Origin: Bog-756 sp963699055 | Lineage (GTDB): Bacteria; Actinomycetota; Acidimicrobiia; Acidimicrobiales; RAAP-2 | Length of the DNA: 64,000 nt | Assembly: GCA_963699055.1 (NCBI GenBank) | Contig: CAVOTA010000004.1 | Location: forward strand, 62,001-126,000 | Reading direction: 5' to 3' | In this document: positions 8,139 through 19,126 of the stretch, one piece after another | How positions within the stretch are numbered: the first letter of the stretch is position 1 | Layout: each line of letters starts with the position of its first letter | Program-made: the position numbers and the translations under genes | The notes under the pieces: model-generated | Seen by the model: only the letters and a program-made list of their open reading frames with translations | Databases searched by the model: none | Told to the model about the DNA's origin: nothing

Positions 8139-9518
8139 ATGGCGACCACCCGCGCACGCACGCGTGCACGCTTCCACGGCCGGCCCCGATGGTCGCCCGT
8201 CGCGACCCTGGCGGCGGTCGTCGCGCTCGCCGCCGTCGGAGCGGCGGCCGGCCCGGCCGCCGGCGCGGATGCCGCCACCGTGGCCGGCGCGCCACTCGCC
8301 GTGGCGACGCCCGGCTCCGCCGGCCCCCCGACGTACGCCACGGTGGTCGCCGCCCTCGCCGCCGTGCACGGCGGTGACGCCTCCGTCACCGGCGCCCTGG
8401 CCTCCTTCTACCGTCCGCCGGACCCGCTCCCCTACGCCCCGGCGGGCGCCATCATCCGCGGGCAGGAGCTGGACGGCACCGGCCTGCCCGCCGGCGCCCG
8501 TGCCTACCGCGTCCTTTACCACTCCACGTCGGACTCCGGCGGCGATCTGGCCGAGTCGGGCGTCGTCGTCGTGCCCGGGGGCCCGCCCCCACCGGGTGGG
8601 TTCCCCATCGTGAGCTGGGCCCACGGCACCACGGGCGTGGCCTCGGGGTGCGCCCCGTCGGTGGACGGGACCTCCACCATCCCCGACCTGGACGCCCTGG
8701 TCGGCGACCGGGACATCGTCGTGGCCACCGACTACCGCGGACTCGGAGCTCCCGGGCTGCACCCCTACCTGGTGGGCACCAGCGAGGCCGAGGACGTCCT
8801 CGACGCGGCCCGGGCGGCCCGGTCCCTGGTCGGGGATGCGGCCTCCAACGCCGTGGTCGTGCTCGGCTATTCGCAGGGCGGCCAGGCCGCGCTGTTCGCC
8901 GGGGAGATCGCCCAGACCTACGCCCCCGAGCTGTACGTCGCCGGCGTGGCGGCGGTGGCGCCGGTCACCTCGGTGCTCGACCTGGCCCCGACCGGTGACC
9001 GGCCACCACCCTCGGGGCAGTCGGCGTTCACCGCCATGGCGCTGTTCGCCTGGGCGCGCCACTACCGGACCTTCCAGCTCCAGAGCGTGCTCACCCCCGC
9101 CGGCCTCGCCGGGATCCCGGCCGTGGCCACGTCGTGTGTGGACGGCGTGGCCTCCCTGTACGACGCCGTCTCACCCACGCGCTTCTTCCAGCCCGGGTGG
9201 GAGCGCCAGCCCGCCGTGCAGGCGGCCAACCGGGCCAACCAGCCGGGTGGGGCGCCGACGTCGGCCCCGATCCTCGTCGTGCAGGGGACGGCCGACGAGG
9301 TGGTGCCGTACGGGAGGACCACCACGTTCGTGAGCCGCCGGCTGTGCCGCAGCCAGTACGACTCGGTCGACTACGTCGCCGAGCAGGGCGTGGGGCACAG
9401 CCAGGTGCTCGACCTGTCGACGACGGTGATCACCCGGTGGATCCGGGCCCGGTTCAGTGGGGGGACGGCCGTCGACTCGTGCACCCGGCCCGGCCTCGGG
9501 GTCGCCCACCTCGGCTGA
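8139..9518 (+). CDS. secreted lipase-like alpha/beta hydrolase
   Basis: Predicted exported esterase or lipase of the secretory lipase type, 459 residues. An Arg-rich N-terminus and a hydrophobic segment at about 19-45 look like a signal peptide ending near AGADA. The catalytic triad is readable: S245 in GYSQGG, D386 in GTADEVVPYG, H420 in GVGHSQV. The oxyanion region SWAHGTTG lies at 159-166. Cysteines at 171, 333, 403 and near the C-terminus may form disulphides. It converges with ftsX with a 30-bp gap, where smpB would usually follow ftsX on the other strand. Substrate is unknown. Confidence 0.82.
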   Translation: MATTRARTRARFHGRPRWSPVATLAAVVALAAVGAAAGPAAGADAATVAGAPLAVATPGSAGPPTYATVVAALAAVHGGDASVTGALASFYRPPDPLPYAPAGAIIRGQELDGTGLPAGARAYRVLYHSTSDSGGDLAESGVVVVPGGPPPPGGFPIVSWAHGTTGVASGCAPSVDGTSTIPDLDALVGDRDIVVATDYRGLGAPGLHPYLVGTSEAEDVLDAARAARSLVGDAASNAVVVLGYSQGGQAALFAGEIAQTYAPELYVAGVAAVAPVTSVLDLAPTGDRPPPSGQSAFTAMALFAWARHYRTFQLQSVLTPAGLAGIPAVATSCVDGVASLYDAVSPTRFFQPGWERQPAVQAANRANQPGGAPTSAPILVVQGTADEVVPYGRTTTFVSRRLCRSQYDSVDYVAEQGVGHSQVLDLSTTVITRWIRARFSGGTAVDSCTRPGLGVAHLG

Positions 9519-9548
9519 TCCGACGGGCCGGGCGCGTGGCCCCCGGGC

Positions 9549-10435
9549 TCAGACGTCGAGGAAGCGGCGGACGGCGAACGCCGAGCCGATGACGCCCACG
9601 CCCACGCCGACCAGCGAGACGACCAGGCAGGTGAAGAAGACTTCCCACCCGCTCAGCGCCATCTGCTGGATGATGCTGGAGCTGCCCGCCGTCCGAGGCT
9701 GGTCCAGCCCGGTGCCCCAGTAGAGGGCGAGGACCACGAGCACGGCGACGCCGGCGCCCAACAGTCCCTGGATGAGTCCCTCGGCCATGAACGGCAATCG
9801 GATGAACCAGTTGGTGGCACCGACCAGTTTCATCACCGAGACCTCGCGTCGCCGGGCGAAGATGGCCATGCGGATCGTGTTGAGGATGAGCACCGCCGCC
9901 GACAGGAGCAGCACGACGGCCACCGCCAGGAAGACCCACTGGAGGATCCGGATCACGCTCTGCATCGTCTTGATCTGCTGGCCCGGGTACTTGACGTCGT
10001 ACACACCGGGTCGGCCGTGGAACGCCTGGTAGACGGCGGGCGCCTGGGACGGGTCGACCAGCTGGCACCGGAACGACGACGGGTACTGGCTCTCCGTCGT
10101 CACCGCCAGCTCGTCGGCGGGCAGCACGTTCTTGGCCTCGTTGTAGTCGAACGCCTGGGAACGGTAGACGCACGACTTGATGTACGGCGACTGCTTCAGC
10201 TCGGTGTCGATGGCCTGGGTCTGGCCATGGCTGGCGCCGGGGTTGACCCACACGATCGTCTGGACACCGTTCTGCCACAGCTCGGTGGCGTTCGACGCCC
10301 CCTGCTTCAACAGCAGCGCGGAGCCCACCAGCGCCAGCGACACGGCCACGGTCAGGATGGCGGCCGCCGTCATCAGGCGGTTGCGCCACAGATTCGTGGC
10401 GGCCTCCTTCGACACGTAGCCCGGGGAGACCGCCA

Positions 10436-10436
<1 letters not shown>
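9549..10436 (-). CDS. ftsX: cell division protein FtsX
   Basis: Integral membrane partner of the FtsE ATPase that controls peptidoglycan hydrolases at the septum. It is 295 residues, with the usual topology: a short cytoplasmic start, TM1 at about 19-40, a large extracellular loop to about 165, then three TM segments (WVFLAVAVVLLLSAAVLIL, the segment around GLLGAGVAVLVVLAL, and FFTCLVVSLVGVGVGVIG). The cytoplasmic loop holds RREVSVMKLVGATNWFIR, a family signature. Its ATG overlaps the ftsE stop by one base (TGATG), so it is coupled. In many actinobacteria smpB follows ftsX; here it does not. Confidence 0.93.
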
Positions 10437-11227
<791 letters not shown>

Positions 11228-11285
11228 GGGGGAAGCAGTGGCGCGACGTGCGTGGGGGTGGTGCGAGCGGGATGTCCGCCCCGTC

Positions 11286-11291
11286 AGTGTA
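11286..11291 (-). promoter_or_regulatory. possible -10 box upstream of ftsE
   Basis: TACACT on the minus strand would place transcription start about 50 nt before the ftsE ATG. There is no convincing -35 box. Confidence 0.3.
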
Positions 11292-11390
11292 CCCGGGGCG
11301 GCCGGGGATCTGGGTCAGCCCTCCTGACCTCGCACTACGCCGCCACGGGCCGGCGCGCGTCCCGTGTCGCCCGTGGGGTGGGCCGTCCGA

Positions 11391-12548
11391 TCAGGACCTG
11401 CCCCGCCGGAGCTCGGCACCCCGACGCAGCTCGGCCTCGATGAGCATGTCGAGGTCGCCGTCGAGGACGGCTTCCACATTGCCGGTCTCGGCGTTGGTGC
11501 GCAGGTCCTTGACCAGCTGGTACGGGGCCAACACGTAGGAGCGGATCTGGTTGCCCCAGGCGTTGTCGGTGCGGTCGCCGGCCAGCTCGTCCAGGGTGGC
11601 CTGGTGCTCCAACCGCTGGCGCTCGGCCAGCTTGGCCCCGAGCACCTGCATGGCCTTGGCCTTGTTCTGGGTCTGGCTGCGCTGGTTCTGGCAGGTCACC
11701 ACGATGCCGGTCGGGAGGTGGGTGAGCCGCACGGCCGAGTCGGTCTTGTTGACGTGCTGGCCACCGGCGCCCGACGACCGGTAGGTGTCGACGCGCAGGT
11801 CCTTCTCGTCGATCTCGACCTCGCCGGAGACGTCCTCCAGGAACGGCACCACGTCGAGCGAGGCGAAGCTGGTCTGGCGCCGGTGCTGGGCGTCGAAGGG
11901 CGAGATCCGCACGAGGCGGTGCACGCCGCGCTCGGCGGCCAGCAGTCCGAAGGCGTAGCGGCCCCGCACGATGAAGGTCGCCGACAGGAGGCCCGCCTCC
12001 TGGCCCGGCGTGGCCTCCTCCACCTCGATGGTGAAGCCCCGCCGTTCGGCCCAGCGGGTGTACATGCGCAGCATCATCTCGGCCCAGTCCTGGGCGTCGG
12101 TCCCTCCGGCACCGGCGTGGATCTCGGCCACGGCGTCGCCGTCGTCGTACCCGCCGGCGAACAGGGAGCGCAGTTCGAGCGCGCCGAGCGTGCGGTCCAG
12201 GTCGGCCAGGATCTCCTCGACCTCGGCGCGCAGGGACTCGTCGTCCTCCTCCTGCATGAGCTCGTGCAGCGTCTCGGCGTCGGACAGCCGCTCGCGCAGC
12301 GAGGCCAGCAGCTGCAGGTCCTCGGTCACCCGGCCGAGGGCGGTCGTCACCTCACGGGCATGGTCGGCGTCGTCCCACAGGTCGGGTGCGGAGGCCGCCT
12401 CCTCGAGCTCGGCCCGCCGCGCCGCCAGGGCGTCGGCGCCGAGGAACCGCTCGGCCTCGCGCACACGGTCGGCCAGCCGGGCCAGGGCGTCGGCGATGTC
12501 CACCCGCTCGCCCCCGCCCTCCCCCGGGCGGGGGGTGTCAGCGGCCAT
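11391..12548 (-). CDS. prfB: peptide chain release factor 2
   Basis: Terminates translation at UGA and UAA. The 385-residue product has the stop-codon-reading SPF motif at 216-218 and the universal GGQ in GAGGQHVNKTDSAV at 260-273. The reading frame is continuous, so the programmed +1 frameshift known from many bacterial prfB genes is absent. The N-terminus carries a short Gly/Glu-rich extension. The ATG lies one base after the secA stop, so the gene is coupled to secA. Its position upstream of ftsE and ftsX is a typical actinobacterial order. Confidence 0.95.
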   Translation of the reverse strand: MAADTPRPGEGGGERVDIADALARLADRVREAERFLGADALAARRAELEEAASAPDLWDDADHAREVTTALGRVTEDLQLLASLRERLSDAETLHELMQEEDDESLRAEVEEILADLDRTLGALELRSLFAGGYDDGDAVAEIHAGAGGTDAQDWAEMMLRMYTRWAERRGFTIEVEEATPGQEAGLLSATFIVRGRYAFGLLAAERGVHRLVRISPFDAQHRRQTSFASLDVVPFLEDVSGEVEIDEKDLRVDTYRSSGAGGQHVNKTDSAVRLTHLPTGIVVTCQNQRSQTQNKAKAMQVLGAKLAERQRLEHQATLDELAGDRTDNAWGNQIRSYVLAPYQLVKDLRTNAETGNVEAVLDGDLDMLIEAELRRGAELRRGRS

Positions 12549-12549
12549 C

Positions 12550-15312
<2,763 letters not shown>

Positions 15313-15321
15313 GGGGGACCC

Positions 15322-15327
15322 ACTCTA
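15322..15327 (-). promoter_or_regulatory. -10 box of secA
   Basis: TAGAGT on the minus strand, 9 nt before the first ATG. No Shine-Dalgarno is seen. Confidence 0.5.
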
Positions 15328-15378
15328 CTGTCGGCGGCCTCCCCGGCAGCACCGCACGCGCCGCGGCCGGCGGCCGGG

Positions 15379-15396
15379 CCCGGACGCCCGTCCGGG
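15379..15396 (-). terminator. hairpin between hpf and secA
   Basis: Seven-base arms CCCGGAC and GTCCGGG with a 4-nt loop, located after the hpf stop and before the secA promoter. There is no T-tract, so this is at most a weak terminator or processing site. Confidence 0.35.
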
Positions 15397-15420
15397 GCGC
15401 CGGGCCGACCGCCCGGGTGC

Positions 15421-15783
15421 TCAGGCCGTGCGCACCCTGCGGAAGAGGGTCTCGGTGGGTGCCAGCCGGTGCCGTGGCTGCGACCGACCCACGATCCGGC
15501 CCTTGGTCCGCTCGATCTGGTGCTCCAGCTTCTCCACCACCAGGTCGACGGCGGCCAGCGGGACCTGCCCCGCGGCACGGGCCCGGATCGTGTGCCCGTG
15601 TCCGGACATCACCACCTCACAGCATTCCCGATCGTGGATCCTCCGGTTGTGCTCCTCGGAGAAGTGGACCTCGGCACGCTCCAGGCCGGGGCAGTGCTCG
15701 CCGACGTGGCGGACCTTCTCCTCGGTCAGGGCTCGAACCTCGTCGGACACGATCTTCCTACCATGCGTGATGACTACGTCCAC
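15421..15783 (-). CDS. hpf: ribosome hibernation factor, short HPF/RaiA type
   Basis: Binds the 30S decoding centre and silences ribosomes under stress. It is only 120 residues, so it has the N-terminal S30AE domain but not the C-terminal dimerisation domain of the long HPF usual in actinobacteria. Family features: a start resembling DVVITHGRK, EVHFSEEHNRR, CEVVMSGHGHTIRARA and the DLVVEKLEHQIERTKGR helix. The GTG at 15783 is supported by AGGAGG 7-8 nt upstream, one of the few strong Shine-Dalgarno sites here. A consensus promoter lies about 370 nt upstream, giving a very long leader. Confidence 0.85.
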   Translation of the reverse strand: MDVVITHGRKIVSDEVRALTEEKVRHVGEHCPGLERAEVHFSEEHNRRIHDRECCEVVMSGHGHTIRARAAGQVPLAAVDLVVEKLEHQIERTKGRIVGRSQPRHRLAPTETLFRRVRTA

Positions 15784-16279
15784 TGTTTCGCCTCCTCGGC
15801 TCCGGTGATCGGGTTACTGCAATTGGTGGCCGGTCCTCCTGGTCGGTCGGTGGGTGGATGGACAGGTGAGCGGCGTGCGGCTGACCTGGTCTTTGACCCC
15901 ACACTCGCCTGCGGGGGGAGTTGCGGCCGGACTCCGGCGGCCCCGACCGTCACCGGTCGGGAACCCTGCGGAGCCACTACGGGCACGCGTCATCCCCTCT
16001 CCGCCCGCCCCCGAGAGCCGGGGACGCCACGGGCAGGACTTACTCCTAAGCCGCACCATGCTCAGCAACCATGAGTTGCCTTACGTGGGTCGTTTCGCCT
16101 GCGACTGGCTTCGACTTGCAACCACAGACCCGCACGTCGCTCACGCCGACACTGTACGCCCGCCGGGCGCGAAAGTTAACCGACCCGGGCAAAGTTCACG
16201 GCGCCGCCACGCCCGTGTCACCCGATCGAAACACGGCTTCCCGCCGCACCCCGGAGGCGGGGGTGGGCGATTCCCCAGG
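15784..16279 (-). ncRNA. long 5' leader of hpf, possibly structured
   Basis: A 496-bp non-coding stretch. From the predicted promoter at 16151-16179, about 360 nt of leader precede hpf. Hairpins are visible at 15942-15961 (8-bp perfect stem, 4-nt loop) and 16065-16079 (5-bp stem). I do not recognise a known riboswitch or a housekeeping RNA. Whether it is a regulatory leader or an independent RNA cannot be decided from sequence. Confidence 0.4.
16151..16179 (-). promoter_or_regulatory. sigma-70-type promoter of hpf leader
   Basis: On the minus strand, TTAACT (16174-16179), a 17-nt spacer, then TACAGT (16151-16156). Spacing and -10 fit the primary sigma factor well. Confidence 0.6.
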
Positions 16280-17344
16280 TCAGGGGAGTCCGACGGGCGA
16301 GACACCGGCGGCCAAGGCGGCCTTGATGTCGTCCACGGCCGGGACCGGGCCCGGATCGATGCCCTCGTGGCCCGCCAGCAGCAGCGACACCACGTCCCCC
16401 ACCAGCACCAGGTCCAGCAGCTGGGCCAGGTCGCCCTCGCCCTCGGCCCGGACCTCCACCACGTCCGCCATCACCTCGCGGAGGGCCTCGGTGACCAGGT
16501 CGAATCGCCGGCTGACCTGGGGGTGCTCGGCGTCGTGGCGCAGGTTCACCAGTGTCACCAGCTGGCGGGTGGCATCGCCGTTCTGGCCCCAGCCGGCGAC
16601 CTCGTTGTGGCACAGCTCGGGGTGCACGTTCCAGAAGGCCGGCGCCTTGGCGTTGAGGTTGACCTGGCTCTTCCAGCGGAGCGCCGCCGCCGCACCCAGG
16701 TCCTGGGAGCTGTGGACCAGCGGCATGGTCCGGCCGATCCGGCGGGCCAGCGACTCGGCGACGCTGCCCGTGCGGTCCAGCTGGTCGCGCCGGCGCCGCA
16801 GCTGGGCGACGGCCTCGTCGATCCACTGCTGGGCGCCCGGGAACAGTCCGATGCGCTCCAGGACCACCAGCGGCGGGATCGCCATGGCGCCGAGCGCGGC
16901 ACGGGCCTCGGGGATGGACACCGGGACCGGCACCAGGGGGACGTCCCACTCACCCGACAGCCGGACGAGCTCGCCCCCGCCCGACACCACCAGGAGCGCG
17001 GCGCCCGCCTCGTAGGCGGCGGTGGCGGCCTCGACGGTCTCCTCGGTGTCCCCCGAGAACGACACGGCGACGACGAGTGATCCGGTTCCCACGTAGTCGG
17101 GCGGTACGTAGCCCTTGACCACCGTGACCGGGACGGGCATGAACGGCGCCGCCGCCGCCGTCAGCACGTCGCCGACGATCCCGCTGTCCCCCATCCCGAG
17201 GACGACCACGTTCTCGACCTCGTCGTGGCCGGGGAGGTCGTCGACGTCGCGGGCGGCGGCCACGGCGGCCTCCACCTGCTCGGGCAGTCCGAGCGTGGCC
17301 TCCCACAGTCCGCGGGAGTCCACCGGCAGCGGCGAGGTGGTCAC
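16280..17344 (-). CDS. bifunctional phosphoglucose/phosphomannose isomerase
   Basis: Interconverts fructose 6-phosphate with glucose 6-phosphate and mannose 6-phosphate. It is 354 residues with two SIS domains: GMGDSGIVGD at 50-59, SFSGDTEET at 95-103, and the C-terminal PGI/PMI domain with WNVHPELCHNEVAGW at 238-252, whose Glu248 is the likely catalytic residue. The GTG overlaps the Trm112-like gene stop as GTGA. Position after manB and the Trm112-like gene is the actinobacterial arrangement that supplies mannose phosphates for GDP-mannose. Confidence 0.87.
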   Translation of the reverse strand: MTTSPLPVDSRGLWEATLGLPEQVEAAVAAARDVDDLPGHDEVENVVVLGMGDSGIVGDVLTAAAAPFMPVPVTVVKGYVPPDYVGTGSLVVAVSFSGDTEETVEAATAAYEAGAALLVVSGGGELVRLSGEWDVPLVPVPVSIPEARAALGAMAIPPLVVLERIGLFPGAQQWIDEAVAQLRRRRDQLDRTGSVAESLARRIGRTMPLVHSSQDLGAAAALRWKSQVNLNAKAPAFWNVHPELCHNEVAGWGQNGDATRQLVTLVNLRHDAEHPQVSRRFDLVTEALREVMADVVEVRAEGEGDLAQLLDLVLVGDVVSLLLAGHEGIDPGPVPAVDDIKAALAAGVSPVGLP

Positions 17345-17586
17345 GAGTCCGTGGGCGAGCCCGTCGTGACGGCCCCGCCGGCCTCCGCCTTGGCCGCCAG
17401 CCGGGCGTCCTCGGCGGCGTCCACCGTGGTCGCCTCGTCGATCAGCATCACCGGGATGCCGTCGCGCACCGGGTACGTCCGGTGCAGCCGCGGGTTGAAG
17501 AGCACGTCCTCGTCGGCGAAGTACAGCAGCGGGCCCTTGTCCTCGGGGCAGGCGAGCACCTCGATCAGGAGCGGGTCGAGCGTCAT
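17341..17586 (-). CDS. Trm112/YcaR-like small protein
   Basis: An 81-residue protein of the UPF0434/Trm112 family: LLIEVLACPEDKGPLLY at the N-terminus, then RTYPVRDGIPVMLIDEA near 37-52. Eukaryotic and archaeal Trm112 activates methyltransferases; the bacterial role is poorly defined. Only one Cys of the usual zinc-site set is visible (CPEDKG), so zinc binding is doubtful. A Shine-Dalgarno AGAGAGG lies about 8 nt before the ATG. The gene is sandwiched between manB and the isomerase. Confidence 0.8.
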   Translation of the reverse strand: MTLDPLLIEVLACPEDKGPLLYFADEDVLFNPRLHRTYPVRDGIPVMLIDEATTVDAAEDARLAAKAEAGGAVTTGSPTDS

Positions 17587-17680
17587 CGGGTGGTCCTCTC
17601 TGGGTGGTTCACGGTTCGGGGTGGTTCACGGCGTGGTGGATCGGGTTCGGTCGCCGTGCGCCGACGGCCGTCACGTACGG

Positions 17681-19072
17681 TCAGGTGGACAGCAGTCGGG
17701 CGATGGCCTCCTGCACCTCGGCCACCCGGGCGGCGCATGCCGCCTCGTCGGGAGCCTCGACGTTGAGGCGGAGGAGCGGTTCGGTGTTGGAAGGGCGCAG
17801 GTTGTACCACCAGTCCCCCCGGTCGACGGTCAGCCCGTCGAGACGGTCGGCCGTCCCCAGCGCCCCGCCGGCGGCCTCGACCTCGGCGGCCATCAGTTCG
17901 ACGGCGCCGGCGGGATCGTCGACCACGGTGTTGATCTCGCCGGAGGCGGCGTAGCGCCGGTAGGGCGCCAGCAGCTCGGACAGGGGCTTGCCGGTCACGC
18001 TCAGCAGTTCGAGCACGAGCATGGCGGCGATGATCCCCGAGTCGGCCCGGTAGTTGTCGCGGAAGTAGTAGTGGCCCGAGTGCTCGCCGCCGAAGACGGC
18101 GCCCGTGTCGGCCATCACCTCCTTGATGAAGCTGTGACCGACCTTGGTGCGGATGCCGGTCCCGCCCTTCTCGGCGATGACCTCCGGCACCACGCGCGAG
18201 CAGATGCAGTTGTAGAGGACGGTCGACCCCGGGTGCTTGTCGAGGAGCGAGGCGGCCACCAGCGCGGTGGTCAGCGAACCCGACACCGGTTCGGCGTGCT
18301 CGTCCACCAGGAACACCCGGTCGGCGTCGCCGTCGAAGGCGAGACCGATGTCGGCGCCTGTCTCGAGCACCAGCCGCTGGAGGTCGACCAGGTTCTCGGG
18401 CTGGATCGGGTCGGCCGGATGGTTGGGGAAGTTGCCGTCCAGTTCGGGGAACAGGACCTCCACCTCGAACGGCAGCCCGTCGAACACCTCGGGGGCGACC
18501 AGACCGCCCATGCCGTTGGCCGTGTCGGCGACCACCTTGAGCGGACGGAGCACCGCGGTGTCCACGAACGAGCGGACGTGGTCCGCATAGGCGTCGAGGA
18601 CCGACCGGTGCTCGAGGGCACCCAGCGTGGCCGGGTCGGGCTCCGGTGGCCCGTCGACCGCCCACTCGTCGAGCAGCGCCTCGGCGGTGGCCTGGATCTC
18701 GGCGAGTCCGGTGTCGCGACCGATCGGCCGGGCCCCCGACTTGCACAGCTTCAGTCCGTTGTACCGGGCCGGATTGTGGGACGCGGTGAACATGGCACCC
18801 GGCGCGTCGAGGCTGCCCGCCGCGAAGTAGAGGAGGTCGGTGGAGGCGAGGCCCAGGTCGACCACGGTGGCGCCCTCCGTGCGGGCACCGAGGGCGAAGG
18901 CCTCGGACAGCTCCACGCCGGACTCGCGCATGTCCCGGGCCACGAGGATCACCGGCGCGCCGGTGAACCGCGCCACCGCGACGCCGATGGCTCGGAATTG
19001 CAGGGCGTTGAGCTCGTCGGGCACGACCCCGCGGATGTCGTAGGCCTTGAAGACGTGGGAGAGGGAGGACAT
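17681..19072 (-). CDS. manB: phosphomannomutase/phosphoglucomutase (ManB)
   Basis: Interconverts hexose 6- and 1-phosphates, most likely mannose for GDP-mannose. The 463-residue alpha-D-phosphohexomutase has the phosphoserine loop TASHNP at 96-101, the metal loop DGDADR at 247-252, the sugar-specificity loop GGEHSGHYYF and the C-terminal phosphate site RPSNTEPLLR. It heads manB, the Trm112-like gene and the isomerase; the 94-bp gap to the second gene holds a doubled GGGTGGTTCACGG. A -10-like TAGGAT lies 9 nt before the ATG. It could act on both mannose and glucose. Confidence 0.9.
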   Translation of the reverse strand: MSSLSHVFKAYDIRGVVPDELNALQFRAIGVAVARFTGAPVILVARDMRESGVELSEAFALGARTEGATVVDLGLASTDLLYFAAGSLDAPGAMFTASHNPARYNGLKLCKSGARPIGRDTGLAEIQATAEALLDEWAVDGPPEPDPATLGALEHRSVLDAYADHVRSFVDTAVLRPLKVVADTANGMGGLVAPEVFDGLPFEVEVLFPELDGNFPNHPADPIQPENLVDLQRLVLETGADIGLAFDGDADRVFLVDEHAEPVSGSLTTALVAASLLDKHPGSTVLYNCICSRVVPEVIAEKGGTGIRTKVGHSFIKEVMADTGAVFGGEHSGHYYFRDNYRADSGIIAAMLVLELLSVTGKPLSELLAPYRRYAASGEINTVVDDPAGAVELMAAEVEAAGGALGTADRLDGLTVDRGDWWYNLRPSNTEPLLRLNVEAPDEAACAARVAEVQEAIARLLST

Positions 19073-19081
19073 GATCGGCTC

Positions 19082-19087
19082 ATCCTA
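19082..19087 (-). promoter_or_regulatory. -10 box of manB
   Basis: TAGGAT on the minus strand, 9 nt before the ATG at 19072. Confidence 0.45.
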
Positions 19088-19126
19088 GGCCAGCCCCCAC
19101 CGTGTCCCCCGTGGAAGGATCGGGGT

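Noticed and set aside
11391..12548. Programmed +1 frameshift in prfB
   Set aside because: The frame is continuous from the ATG to the stop, with no early in-frame UGA.
15814..16068. Small ORF (84 codons) in the hpf leader
   Set aside because: No Shine-Dalgarno, Pro/Arg-rich low-complexity product, and no support from neighbouring frames.
15784..16279. tmRNA, RNase P, SRP RNA or c-di-AMP riboswitch in the hpf leader
   Set aside because: None of their conserved sequence blocks could be recognised; only generic hairpins are visible.
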